NCBI RefSeq assembly: GCF_025118155.1 | Contig: NW_026251398.1 | Span: forward strand, 620,001 to 684,000 | Reading direction: 5' to 3' | Source of the DNA: Cokeromyces recurvatus | Lineage: Eukaryota; Mucoromycota; Mucoromycetes; Mucorales; Mucoraceae | DNA: 64,000 nt | Part shown: piece after piece, positions 50,144 to 62,786 of the stretch | Numbering within the stretch: the stretch's first letter is position 1 | Layout: each line of letters starts with the position of its first letter | The notes under the pieces: generated by a model | The model's input: only the letters and a program-made list of their open reading frames with translations | Databases searched by the model: none | What the model was told of the DNA's origin: nothing | Program-made: the position numbers and the translations under genes

Positions 50144-50417
50144 GAAATCAAATAAAAACTTAATTTTGTTATAGCCATTTGTAGATGAAGGACATCCATC
50201 TCATAATTATTTTCCAGATTGGAAATATGCTATCAAAATACCACTGTTAATCATGATAGTCGGCTTAACTATTATATTTACATTTTTATCACTCGTTATG
50301 ATTAAAAGTAAAAGGACACTAAGGAGAACAACAACAACAACAACAACAACAACGACGACGACTCCAGCAAAAGTACTTTCTACTAATGATAAAAATTTAT
50401 TTATAAACGCTTTTTAA
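49936..50417 (+). CDS. DPM2: DPM2, regulatory subunit of dolichol-phosphate mannose synthase
   Basis: Small ER membrane protein that stabilises DPM1, which makes dolichol-phosphate mannose for glycosylation and GPI anchors. Exon 1 is only the ATG (49936-49938). Exon 2 is 49999-50082 (VNDKTIGAISSFSIVILFVY, then YSTWTLIM) and exon 3 is 50175-50417 (PFVDEGHPSHNYFPDWKYAI, then KIPLLIMIVGLTIIFTFLSL). Phase is kept: 109 aa. The PF(I/V)D, H-x-YF-P and YA-(V/I)-(R/K)-IP blocks are diagnostic of DPM2, with two membrane helices. The protein carries an extra C-terminal tail with twelve consecutive threonines (ACA/ACG repeat) not seen in typical DPM2 of about 84 aa. Its last 17 coding bases overlap the end of the convergent acyltransferase gene. 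The intron before exon 3 holds an A-run of about 41 nt. Confidence 0.88.
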
Positions 50418-52049
50418 TCTTCAATAAGTCTACTTCCTGCTGCTGCTGTTGTACTATTAATCTCTTCTTTTGTATGGATAACAAAAAGGGTTTTAGGATC
50501 AAAAACAGAACACTTCCAACTGCCATTAAAATGAAATGACAATAATAAATCTGTCTCCAGACATGCATAATACGACTCACATAAAGAAGATCAAAGCAGG
50601 GAACAAGCATATTTAAAAATCCAATAGAAGCCAACCATGTACAAATATCGTAAAATGTTTTCCAGTATGGAATGGGTCTTTTTTGATCCAACATAAATAA
50701 AGGTCTAATCGTTCTACGTACTTGTCTTGCCATTAATTGTAAAATAGCTGCTATAATAAAAAAAACTATTATATATGAATATATATTTAAGGGAAAAAAA
50801 AAGGTAAATAATCAGGCTGGATAGATTTTTGTTTTATAGTATTACAATAGAAGCCTGGATGAAAGCCATGCCACATGGAAGATACAATATAGGTCTTCAT
50901 AGTTGTATACATGGAATCTTTTGGATGAATTCTTTGGAATCTCAAGTAGACATAATGACGAAGCCAATGATTTGCGCCAATATTCCAATTCTCTGAGAGT
51001 TGCTTGTACGATTGTGCAAATTCACAATCTAACACGTTTACATTATTCAAATGATCCCAGCGAGGTTTCCCCTTCAGATCTAAGCCGTTATAGCCAAATC
51101 CTGATAATATACAAGCCCCTTCAGATAAATACCAAATACAATAATATTTGCATCTTGTTAAAAATCCAGATAATTGAATAAAGAATACCCTAAAAATAAT
51201 AATAATGATTATAATTTTATGACAGACGTGTTAAAAACTATACTTGCTTTTTCCAAAAGGGTAAATAGGACCATTCAGGCTTTAATGCTTCAAAGTAATT
51301 GAATGTAGAACCAAAAGAGACAATGATGGATATAAAGATTAAACTTTTAACAAGTCTTCTTAATGCAGGCATCCAAGAGGAAGATGATCCTTGTCTTTCA
51401 GGAGTCATTTCAATAAAATGGATATAATCCATGTATTCGCAACTAGGTCCAGTTAGGAAACCACTAAAGAAGAATATCCAGCCAAAATATTGTAATAAAG
51501 TAGGTTCATGAACTATCTTCATTTTCTCTGAATGTGTCGAGATAGGATCGTTAGTAAAACCATCCATTCTACTAAAACCATACGAAGATAATTTTATAGT
51601 AATGATCATCATTGCCCCTGAATAATCGAGCTGAGTATCACCTTCAATGCCTTTTATTTGACGAACCATATGACTTATATAATAATAAATCCATCTTTCT
51701 ATCCTTTGTATACAAATATATAAACTTACCAAATACACATACTAAGCATTACACATATAAAATTAATCCATGCAATAGTTGAATAGTAGCCTTTAAGATA
51801 TTTCAAAAGTACAAAAGATAAAATAGAGATAAAAGCAATATGAATAAATCCATCATAGAGTTTTAATAGAAACAACATAATATAACTTGTAAAAATAACA
51901 GAGAAGAGATGTCTAGCAGATACTGACCGGATTTGTTTAAATAAAATAGCAGAAGGATACGTAGATAGAATTGAAAAGGCTAACTTTAAATGGTCTGGAG
52001 CCACTTGACCACCGAGTAAAGCCGATAGTTTAATGAACAAACTGTCCAT
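50401..52049 (-). CDS. ALE1: MBOAT lysophospholipid acyltransferase (ALE1/LPCAT type)
   Basis: ER enzyme that re-acylates lysophospholipids. Five or so exons on the minus strand, starting MDSLFIKLSALLGGQVAPDH at 52049. Conserved blocks: IKGIEGDTQLDYSGAMMIIT, KLSSYGFSRMDG, LLQYFGWIFFFSGFLTGPSC, YLSEGACILSGFGYNG and ENWNIGANHWLRHYVYLR (the Asn-His region of MBOATs). SSMWHGFHPGFY contains the catalytic His. Then come ARQVRRTIRPLF and more membrane helices. The C-terminus is LLKIKKRL, whose final KKRL fits the KKxx dilysine ER-retrieval signal. About 490 aa and multiple TMs, as expected. The stop is set by the frame overlapping the DPM2 end by 17 bases. Confidence 0.9.
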
Positions 52050-53109
52050 TTTATAGTCAACAAAGATGGAAGAAATAAATAGGAAAACAAAAAAGAAAAA
52101 AAAAGAAAGAGAAGAGAAGAGAGAAGGGTAGCGTCTTATATATAGAAAAATAACGTGTATACATATATTCAAGGAAAAGAGGAAAATCGATATAACCCCT
52201 AATATTAAATAACTGTAAATAATAAACTTTTCAAATCCTTCTTACCTAGATTTTCTCTTTTCTTAACAAAGGATAATAAAAGTGAAATAACAAATGCTAA
52301 ATATGTGTTCAGGATGTCTATACTTGATGTCAAGAACATCATTATTAAGCTTATATCCTGTTAATATAAAGAATAGTGTATATCTAAGCATATATAATCA
52401 TATTAATTCAGAAATGTATGCAGGTGCTATAACATGCATTTCAATGACACTAATAAGAATTGTCAAGCTTCTTTTTTCTCTTAAACTGTAATTGTAGGTT
52501 GCTGTCTTTTATTATATATGTGTTTATAAAGGTCATTAAGTTCCCAATGCTGACAAGAGTAATATACCATGTATATAAGGTTTTTATCTATAATTTTGCA
52601 CTGTTTAGGTACAAATTACCTCATTTTTCTTATATAAAAAGAACAAAAAAAAAGGAGAAGGAGGAGAAGGAAAAGACTTGTAAATAATATTAGATTTAAA
52701 CATAAATTTGTCCATCATAAATTTATCATTCAGAATGTCAAAACAAGGCAGATAAAAAGCAATTGGATCACCAGAGTACGTTTGTTGGACTTTGATTAAA
52801 TAAAATAATTGTTCAAGAAGCAGTACGCTTATTTTTCTTTGCAAGCGTTATAGTAGCAGTTCATAAGCACGAATTCACAAAGGAATTTTGTTTCTTTTGT
52901 ATACTGAATTCTCTTCATATTAGTTCTTGCTTTAAAAGTATGTTATATTTATACCAACTATTATAGTTTATTACGTCTGTTGAGGACAGTTACAAAGCAT
53001 ACATATTTAATGGGTCATTGCATTCGTTTGAATTTACATCAAATAATATTAGTTCATATTGTAATTATATATATATATGTTTTTTATATGAATCATTTAA
53101 CTTCATTTG

Positions 53110-53148
<39 letters not shown>

Positions 53149-53289
53149 CAAAGATTTGTGCCCAAAATATAAAAATTCATTCCGCAAAATAAATAATAAG
53201 CCCGCAAACTTAAAGGTATTAAAAATCATTTTTTTTTCTTTTTATATATTTTGCTTCCATCTTTCTTCAGAGTAGATTTGTCGATCAAG
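52050..53289. other. Divergent intergenic region (acyltransferase / SCAMP)
   Basis: About 1.2 kb. GA-rich sequence (52085-52125) lies just 5' of the acyltransferase start. T tract of about 32 nt at 53112-53143. No supported gene; short frames lack motifs. Confidence 0.6.
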
Positions 53290-54419
53290 ATGTCAAACAA
53301 GATAGAAACCAGTCCTTTTGATGATCCTTCTAATCCATTTCAAGACCCCTCTATCACATCTGCTTTAAATTCATCCCGAACAGTAACTAATAATGAAGAT
53401 GTAGCAGAAGAGGATGTACCTCTGAATGATTTTAATGCTACTAGTTTTCATCACATTGCCGATAATCGTGATCCATTTAGCAATACCAGTCAAACTACTT
53501 TACCTACTAGCAGCATTTTAAGTCCTGAGCTAGCTGCACGAGAAGAAGCTCTTCGACAAAAAGAACGCGAATTAGCAGACAGGGAGAGAGATTTAGAAGC
53601 AAGACAAAGAGCCGCAAATAATACAAGGCCTGTTAATAATTTTCCACCTTGTTTCCCTATCATGTATTTAGATATTGTGAGTGAGATACCTAAACAGCAT
53701 CAACGGACAGTCATGTGGCTTTATAGAGAATGGCTTTTATTTTTGATAACGTTGATAATGAATTTCTTTGCTTGTCTTTGGGTCTTATTTTCACATCCTG
53801 CTTCTGTCACAAGTGCCCCTACAGATATGGGTATTGCTCTAACTGAATTATTTACACATTCTTTAGCAAGTTTCTTTTTATGGTATCGACCTATTTATAA
53901 TGCATATATGAAAGAGAATTCATTATATTACTGTAAAATGTGATAAGTGATATAGATTACTAAATAATTGCTTCTATGTAGACTAACATCTATAAACATA
54001 GATTTTTATTTTATATTTAATGGATTTCATATCCTTTACACATTTTATATGGCAGTTGGTATACCTTCAACGTAAAGTAATTCTGTTATGTAAAACTATG
54101 AATTAGAACTTTTTTTTTTATTCTTTTTTTTTTTTTTTTTTTTTTTTGTAGTGGTGGAGCAGGTTTAATTTTGTTAGTAACATTATTTTCTGATCATTAC
54201 ATTGGACCTGGTATTTTAACATTAATATCTTCTATATGCTGGTTGTCGATGGGTATTTTGGCAGTCATTCTTTATAAAAAGACCTATAGTCATTATAAAG
54301 CTGCAGGACATACATTTAATGAAGCCAAGAATGAAGCCTATTCTCATATGGGGCGTTCTAATATGGTTAGAGATGCTGCTGTGAATGCCGCTTGGAACAC
54401 TGCTACAACAAGACGGTGA
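53290..54419 (+). CDS. Secretory carrier-associated membrane protein (SCAMP)
   Basis: Four-TM protein of post-Golgi and endosomal recycling membranes. Exons 53290-53932, 54002-54071 and 54152-54419 keep phase, giving 326 aa. The cytosolic N-terminus has SPFDDPSNPFQDPS with an NPF motif (EH-domain ligand). A coiled coil follows (ELAAREEALRQKERELADRE), then NFPPCFPIMYLDIVSEIPKQ. Four membrane segments come next: LLFLITLIMNFFACLWVLFS, LTELFTHSLASFFLWY, FYFIFNGFHILYTFYMAVGI and LTLISSICWLSMGILAVILY. RPIYNAYMKENSLYY is the conserved E-peptide region (W-x-R-P-x-Y-x-A-x), matching the family. SCAMPs are known in animals, plants and some early fungi; absence from yeasts fits a basal lineage. The last intron has a T-run of about 34 nt at its acceptor. 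Confidence 0.92.
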
Positions 54420-54625
54420 ACAAAAAAAAAAATACACATATACAAATATACATTTATGTATTTATGCATATAAATCACATGGCATAAATGATAACTGAAT
54501 TTTCACATGTAAAATGAAAAAAGAAACGAAGGCATTTTTTGGGGTTTTTTTTTTTGGTCTTATTTTAAAATTTATCTTTTTTTCTTTTGAAATTATTTTT
54601 TTCCCCACATTTTTATATATAAACT

Positions 54626-57279
54626 ATGCATACATTGTCTAAACCCATTACGACCATCTCATGGTTTAGACGACATAAGTTATTTGGGACAAGTCTATTT
54701 GCAGTTGTAATAGTTAGTTTATATCAAACTCAAAAATACTATAGAAACGAGTTTAATGGACAACGTCAAGAAACAAAAGAAAAAGAGAACTCTTTATTTT
54801 TCCCTGTTATGAATAGCAAAAATCAAAAAGTAGGCGTAAATGAAGAATTTAAAAGACAACTAAGTTTAATAGCCAAGATAATATTCCCTCATTGGCGTAC
54901 AAAAGAGGGAGGTCTTTTAGTGCTTCATTCTATCTTTCTTGTCTTAAGAACCTATCTTAGTGTGGTAGTGGCTCGATTAGATGGTCGTATTGTCAGAGAC
55001 CTTGTAAATGGACATGGGAAAAGATTTTTAATAGGTCTTGTGTATTGGTTTGCTATTGCTATCCCAGCTACTTACACAAATAGCATGGTATTTATTTTTG
55101 TAATGAAATAGACTAAACCAGACTGATAGATATGTATATACCTTGATATAGATTCGATATTTACAATCCAAGTTATCTATTGGATTTAGAACTCGATTAA
55201 CTAAGCATATTCATGATATATATCTTGATCAAGAAAAGACATTTTATAAAGTGATTAATTTGGATAACCGTATTCAGGGAGCAGATCAGTAAATATTTTA
55301 ATATGTGCATATATATATATAATGTCTTAATACTTGTTACTATAGATTTATTACCACTGATATTGCTAAATTCTGTGATACTTTGTCTTCTCTTTATTCA
55401 AATCTTGCAAAACCTATATTAGATACTATCATATTTAATTATCAACTTACAAAATCAATTGGTTTAGTAGGTATGGTAGGTTTGTCTATCAATTATATCA
55501 TCACAGCCAGACTTTTACGTGCCGTGACACCTTCTTTTGGTAAATTAGCTGCTATTGAAGCCAAGTTAGAAGTATGTATACACATATACACACACATATA
55601 TATGTATATACATATACAAGAGAAAAATACTTGATTAATTCTTTCTTTTATACATATATCTATGTATATGTTAGGGCGATTTTCGTGCTGCACATTCACG
55701 TATAATTACAAATGCAGAAGAAATTGCATTTTATAATGGTGCGGAACTCGAGCATTCAATTTTAAATAAAGCTTATCTAAAACTTATCAAACATATCAAT
55801 TCTATTTACAAGCTAAGAATTAGTTATAATATGTTTGAAGATTTCTTAATTAAATATGCATGGAGCGCATTTGGTTTAGTCATGTGTGCCATCCCTGTCT
55901 TCACACCTCAGCTAACGTCAACGTCAACGACGATAACGCAAGGAGATGAAAATATAATGGTGGGTGCTCGAACAAAAGGATTTATCACGAATAAACGGTT
56001 GATGATGTCCTTAGCAGATGCAGGTGGACGTATGATGTATTCATATAAGGAATTAGCAGAATTGGCAGGCTATACCTCTCGTGTCTATAACCTGATCTCT
56101 GTCTTGCATGCCTTGCACAATAACCAATTTGATAATGGGGATGGTGTTGAATCAAACAAGAAACCTTATTATACCTTAACCAATATCAATGGTAGAGTTG
56201 TCATTCATGATAGTATTCAATTTGAACATGTACCTATCGTTGCACCTGCTCCTGGTGGTCGAGTGGGTGAAGTACTTGTGAATGACTTGAATGTTCAAAT
56301 ACACCCTGGTGAACATTTGTTAGTAACAGGTCCTAATGGTGTAGGTAAAACTGCTGTTGCTCGCATTATTGCTTCTTTATGGCCTGTATTTGGTAATATA
56401 TAATATCACAAAAAAAAAGGGGGGGTAGGCTTATACTAAATTATATTCTTTCATTAGAGGGCACTTTAACAAAACCTTCAGATCATGATATATTTTATAT
56501 TCCACAAAGACCTTATTTAAGTCTTGGTACATTAAGAGATCAGTAAGTTAGGACTCATATTTCTCTATATGACTATAATCATTTATGCTAAGTATGTATC
56601 AATGATAGAATCATTTATCCTCATTCAAAAGAAGATATGATAAAAGCAGGTCACTCAGATATGGAATTATTAGAGATATTAGAAATTGTTCATTTAGCTT
56701 ATATTCCCGATAGAGAAGGAGGATTAGAAACCGTTAAAGAATGGAAGGATGTATTTTCTGGTGGTGAAAAACAAAGAGTAAGTAAAATGAAAAAAGGAGA
56801 GAGAAGGGTTTAGTTAAATGGACATTCTTACTATTATGACATAACGAACATTTATAAATTATATAAATATATGATAGATTGGTATGGCACGTCTCTTTTA
56901 TCATCATCCCAAATTTGCAGTCTTAGATGAATGTACTAGTGCTGTATCTACCGATGTTGAAGGCTTAATGTATTCTCATGCAAAAGATATTGGTATTAGT
57001 AAGTGTTTGTTTTGTTTTGTTTTTTTTAGCAGAAGAAAAATTAATTTTTATGCAGCACTTTTAACCATCTCCCATCGACCTGCATTATTCAAGTATCATC
57101 GATTCTTATTACGTCTTACGGGTAATAATGGAAAATGGGAATGGGAAACAATTGGTACTCGTGAACAACTACAATCCGTTGAAAAAGAGCTTTGTAGTCT
57201 ACAAGCAAAATTACAAGAAGTAAATACCCTGAAAGCTCGTTTGGCTACTATTGATCAAGAACTTTCTTTAAAATTATAA
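54626..57279 (+). CDS. Peroxisomal ABC half transporter, subfamily D (fatty acyl import)
   Basis: Imports long-chain acyl-CoA into peroxisomes for beta-oxidation (Pxa1/Pxa2, ABCD1-3). About eight exons, roughly 715 aa, normal half-transporter size. The N-terminus has [20 protein letters not shown]. The TM domain includes [33 protein letters not shown] and [17 protein letters not shown]. The EAA-like motif is [16 protein letters not shown]. The ATPase domain has Walker [41 protein letters not shown], signature FSGGEKQR, Walker [13 protein letters not shown] and the H-loop TISHRP. A C-terminal coiled coil follows ([16 protein letters not shown]). Walker A has Val-Gly-Lys-Thr where most ABCDs have Cys-Gly-Lys-Ser, a conservative change. 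I cannot assign it to Pxa1 or Pxa2 orthology. Confidence 0.93.
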
Positions 57280-58433
57280 TTACGATTATTTATTAAATAA
57301 ATTGACCCATAGGCACTTGGCTTGTAGAATTGCTTAATTGTACGAAATACTTGACAAGTTTTGATTTTAACAAATGTGCATTTTTTTTTTTTTTTTGGTG
57401 GACTGACATTGAAGTGGCTGTCATTTATATAAGTCTTCTTCCCAGTCACACGCTGTAGAAAAAAAAATTTTTTTTTCCTCATTATTATTATAAAATAACA
57501 ATTTTCTGTTCCTTTTCCAATTTTTTTTTTCTTCTTATTATTATTCTTATACAATCTTCAAGCAAAAAGAAAAAAAAAAAAAAAAGTAAGTGTAATTTCT
57601 GGTGAAGGAAGAAGAGAGAATTGTGTTGATGATAGCAAATCCCAAGTTCTATAACACTTCTTTATGGTTGACCGTTTTGGACAACCGGGTGTGATGTTAG
57701 GCTTTATTTTTATAGTCATAGTTACACTGAGCTTTTCTCTTTTTTTTTCTTCTTCTTCATCTTTTGTGTAAATGAATATCTTTGTTTACTAATCATCTTT
57801 ATGTTTATAGATTCTTTGTCACTTGCTACTTTATATTTTTTTTATGTTAAAAAAACTTAATAAATTTTTGATTTTCATTAAATTCTTCACTGTTGCTGTT
57901 ATTGTTTTATTTTATTTTATTTTATATATATATATATATATATATATCGTGAGTTTATGATTTTATCCTTCTAGTTCATAAAGTGAAGGAAATCAAAAAT
58001 CCTACTCAGGCAAAGACTAGAAAGATATTAAGGGAGGGGAGCAAATAAAGAGGCTTGAGGATAGTTATAACAGTCACATAAAGTGTTATTGACCTAGAAA
58101 GTAGTGTTATATTATGTTGGATTGTTGTCATCATTGCGAGACCAGCAATCGAGTCCTTGAAGGAGTGAGCAAAAGATGTGTCATAGATGAGCCAAAGTAA
58201 AACAGTGTTGATGGAAAAACTTTTTTCTATTTCTTTTTTTGAAATAAATAAATAAAATAAAATAAAAATAAAGTAGGATTATTAATTGAAAAAGTAGACA
58301 AGTACAAACGATAACTAACTCATTTGGTGACAGCAGCAAATAGTATAAAATTTTATAAAGAGCGTTGCAGGACACTGGGGACATGAACTAGGAATTTACA
58401 GGAGCAAATTAACTTGATAAAGAAAAAAAAGGT
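57280..58433. other. Intergenic, with a 35-codon membrane-like frame
   Basis: Between the ABCD gene and repeat copy B. A frame at 57664-57771 begins MVDRFGQPGVMLGFIFIVIV and continues hydrophobic and Ser-rich to a stop: a possible one-TM peptide, but without homology I do not call it a gene. AT dinucleotide array near 57924-57947 and TTTTA repeats before it. Nothing else recognised. Confidence 0.5.
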
Positions 58434-61076
58434 CATTTTAATGATGTTGTTGTTGCTAGCGTTTTCCGCTAATTTGTAGAATGAGCCTTCATGAATAAAT
58501 AAAATAGAAAACTAGTCTTCAGTTGTGTAATTTAATAGCGCACATCTATTTTTGTTAAAGCTTTTATCGCAACATTTTCTAACTAGGAACTAACATAAAA
58601 ATTTCATGCTTTAAAGCCCCTTCTCTAATATTTTATGTTCTTTGTTGAACTTACAATCTTGACAGATGTTTAGTCGTCACTAAATTCTGGCATTAACATC
58701 ACTATTGCAACAAGTTTGAATAAGAAATATAGAAGTGAATTTCAGTAGTTTCATGAATCAATTTTCTTCTTCCATCACTAATGAGTGAGTTTCAACTTGG
58801 TCTTTATCATTAATTAATTATTTTACTGTAAAAGTAAACTGAGAAAGTATCTATAAAAAAAAAAGAAGGGGTGATAAAATCTAGTTTCTAGTTTCATGTT
58901 GTGTCTTTCAATTGTATACATATTCAAGAAACTATACACCACTTCTTCTTTGTGTAATATTCTATATACTTTATTTATTTTAGTGTGATTCCTCTAACGA
59001 TGTTAGTGATTAATCTGCCTTTCCCCTTTTCACCATTACACATCAACTAACTAAATCTTCTTTATTTATAAACTAACAAACACTTTATTATTTTTATTTT
59101 TTCCTATAAACCATCTTTTGTTTATTTATATTAAAATCTCATAAAATTTATATTGTAAAAAAGTCATTTTTTTTTTTAAGAAAAATAAAAAAAAAGCAAA
59201 AGCAGCACATTTTCAATACATTTTAATTCTTTGGACATGCAAGAAGAGTAGGTTTTTTTTTTACAAAAGTATTTTATACTTTTATTTTATAAATAAATAA
59301 ATATAAATATATATTTTTTTTTTTAAATTTAAAGCAACTTTTTGTTTTTAAAGAGAAGAAAAAAGAAAAAAAAAAGCGCGAAAAAAAAGACAGCCACCAA
59401 ACCAAACGCAAGACGAAGCTACAAAAATAGTAGTAGTAGTAGTAGTAGCAGTAGCAGCGACAGCAGCAGCAAATGTCCAACACCAGACCAGTCATCCATC
59501 GAAGAGGACTACCTCTGAACCCCTAGACAATCCAACTTCACCAGATGTGTCCGAAGACAACATCCTCCATTGAATCATCGTTCAGATCAATCTGAGATAG
59601 AAGAACTCCAAGTTCTTCTACCTCATCCACCAGATCCATGGGATCATCCTCCATCTCCATGGAATCTGGTGGCGACTGATCAACAGGGCCAGAGGTAGCC
59701 ACGGCAGCAAGAACATTCTTCCCGAATCGGGCTGGCAGAAAACGGGGGGGAGGCATGGCAGCTCTATCAGCTGCCTCACGAGCAGCAGAGGAACGTGGTG
59801 CTGAGAAAACACCTATAGTACAGCATACACAAAGAGAAAGGAGTTTAATAGAGCCAACACAAGAAGATGGAAGAAGGAAGAATGTTTATATATAGAAAAT
59901 AAAAAATAATATTCGTTAGTTATACATGTTATTTTATCATAAAAAAAAGTATTTAAACACACATAAAAGATAAAGATACTTACAAGAGAAGGTCATTTTT
60001 TTAATAATAATTTTTATAATAATAATAAAAAAAATATAATGATAAAAAAAAGAAAAAGGAAAGAGGAGGGTGGAAACGGAAGAGCAAGGGATAGTTTTAT
60101 AGTGTTTTTATGGTTAATGAGAACAATAAACGTCAAAAATCATATGTGTTGCACAGTGCTTTGGCGTCAAAAAAAAAAAAGCCAAATAAAGCTAGATAAA
60201 GCACATGAAGATGTTATCTTTTATTTAGTTAATTTCTCTCCTTACTTTTTATTATTATTATTATTATTAGCGCAACAAGTGTAAATTTGTAGTGTTTAAA
60301 TAACTATATACGCCATTTAACAGTGCAGCCATGTTAGTCTTTATATATTATTTACAGTAGTAGTAACAGACAGACAGAGTAACAGGGGGAAAAGGAAAAT
60401 AGACAATATACAAAAAAAAAGGGCCAAGAACCAAGGGTAAGAGTCTATATTTTTTTTTATTGTTCCCACATTAATCAAAAGTAAGGAGTAAAATTCGTTT
60501 ACAAACTTTTTTTGTTGTTGTCTTACACTTGGCGTCGTTATAGATTTTATTTACGTTGCTAATTGCTTTATAATAAAAGTAAAAGGAATATCATATACTC
60601 ACTATTATCTACGCTGAACTAAGCCTTCTTCTTGTTAAATAGAATAGGGAATAGAGAATAGAATATTAGCTTAATAGTATTATACTTAAGCAGCAGATTT
60701 GTGTACCTTTTTTTTTTTAATGCAGCAACAAGCCTTTTTTTTATATAATTTAAATTCAGTTAAATCATTCCATGTATATTTGTATAATATATGCTTTATA
60801 TTCAAACTTCTTTGAAAGGATAAATGACTAAAGAACAATAATATGTGTGTAGTAGCAATTCACTATTATACATGTTCATGTCCTTCATTGCATAGTCAAC
60901 ATATAAAGATATAATACACCTAATTATCATTATTACTATATAAATATATAATGTGATGTAATAATAATCTAGAAAAAAAAGGAGAGAGGTAACAAACGAT
61001 CTATATAAGCCAAAAGAGTTAGTATTTAATATTGTTATATTGTTTATTTCCAAATGGAGTAGTAAAATGACATCGT

Positions 61077-61120
<44 letters not shown>
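58434..61120 (-). repeat. Inverted-repeat copy B (2.7 kb), partner of 26814-29507
   Basis: Read on the minus strand it begins with a 42-nt poly-A tract (61079-61120) followed by the same ACTACGATGTCATTTTACTA as copy A, and ends at CATCATTAAAATGA. The flanks outside 59300-59860 match copy A closely: the promoter-side 1.1 kb differs at only a few positions and run lengths, the 3' kilobase at a few percent by eye. The core carrying exon 2 is much more different and includes a TAG trinucleotide run (59427-59449) absent from copy A. The opposite orientation and 29-kb spacing could support homologous inversion of 29508-58433. Confidence 0.9.
59538..59996 (-). CDS. Small acidic protein ending GHIW (copy B), unknown function
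   Basis: Paralogue of the gene at 27954-28414. Exon 1 is 59984-59996 (same 13 nt as copy A) and exon 2 is 59538-59812, in phase, 95 aa. After MTFS the sequence differs (VFSAPRSSAAREAADRAA). Then MPPPRFLPARFGKNVLAAVA aligns with copy A. A Pro-rich linker with PPDSMEMEDDPMDLVDEVEE follows, then LGVLLSQIDLNDDSMEDVVF and GHIW. The region around exon 2 is diverged by many substitutions and small indels, yet the frame is intact and the acidic C-terminal block is preserved, so purifying selection on that block is likely. No signal peptide, membrane segment or known domain. Confidence 0.7.
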
Positions 61121-61121
<1 letters not shown>

Positions 61122-62786
61122 GACAATGTAGGATGTTAATCTAGGCCCAAAGAAATCCAGACAATATCATAAACATGTAAAGACAAATCGAATTAGGTGC
61201 AACAATTGTTTTTGATATGTGTAAATACTACTTTTAGCCTTTCATACTTGCATTGCTATTTTAATTCATCAATCATGTTAATTGCAATATTTACAACTTT
61301 TTTTTTTTGGCTTACTTTTTTATGATTCATTCAAGCAAGAACACTCGTACTGATGAAATTATAGATGTCAACTTTCTTCATATAATAGCATAAAAAACAA
61401 AAGAGGCTATAGTATGTTTTTGTATTTGTTGATTGTTATGGCTATCTTTTTTGCTGTACATCTTTATCTCATTTACCAGTATATTTACTATTGTTTCTGA
61501 AACATGATTTTTTTTTCTTTAAGATAGGTTAGAACAATGGTTCGCAGGTTTGTAAACCATATATTTATTTCTAAAAACTGATTTGAATGTTGAAGTAGAA
61601 ATGGTATAAAATTCTTATAGTAGACAATATATAGGATTGCTTGTCTTATAAATTATCGTAACAGGCAGATTCAAGTAACGACTTGATCCCTATTTCTTTT
61701 TACTATTATTATTTGTCGTCTAGCAAATTACCCTATTTCGTTTTGCCTGTCTTATGAAAATAATCCTTTATTAAAGAATATTGTCATATCTACTCTACTA
61801 TTTCTTACTGGAGTCGATAACAGCAGTTAAGACTGTTTCCCTCCCAGGATCAACGAAGAGAGGAATGTTTATTTATGATCACTTTTTTTTTTCATATTAA
61901 ACTCATCAACTGCAAGAGTAAATTAAGACTGTTGTTTTCTTTTATAGAATAAAATATTGATCTGATCGTATAGTGTTACGAAACAAAACGTTGTTGCTTT
62001 TATTAGAGGCTAAGGCATTACTGATACTAATCTTTTGTTGTTGGAGTACATAATCCTTTAATATGTTATATAGGCTATCTTGGCAGCAACTTACTTATTA
62101 CATTAGTAAAACAGAAGAGCGCCTTGTACATTCAGAAAATCCCACATATATGCTTTGAGCAGTATTGATTCAGACACATTCCATTTTTTTTATTTATTAA
62201 CGGGTTTACATTAAATAGATTCATATAGAACGTATAAGTTGAATAAACAGTCAAGATGAATGTGTAGTATTCATGTTTTACTATTTGATAATAGTCACTC
62301 AACAGATGACATTTAAAAATTCCAATCATATAATCTTTTATAGTTCTTTTATATATATATATATATATAAAGGTACATCATTAATCAATTGTCTGAAATA
62401 TTGAAACAATTTTTAATTTGAATTTTAATGTCTTAAAACTATCCTATCTTTATTTATCTAATATTTGACTGCCTATATCATATATAACAGACTAAAAAAA
62501 AAAAGCTATTTCATAATATAGTAAAGTAATAGTTTTATCATGTATAATCCAGTGCTGTACAATACTTTAAATTTCTTAGATAGCTTGTCACTTTAGTGTC
62601 TCAATTTTGATAGAGTAAAATACAACAAGTCCTTATTACTCCATAAAGGCTTTTTTTTTTGTATTCTATTATATTCTTGGATTAAATTCTCGAGAATTTA
62701 ATGTATTGAGCATTTAGTGTTATTGGGGGGAAGGAGGAGGAGATTATGAAGTTTACAATAATAAGCATTTGTTTATTAATCCAGTG
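61121..62786. other. Large intergenic region
   Basis: About 1.7 kb between repeat copy B and RNase H1. AT dinucleotide run at about 62349-62369. Small frames here are AT-biased with no motif. No RNA gene or transposon recognised. Confidence 0.6.
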
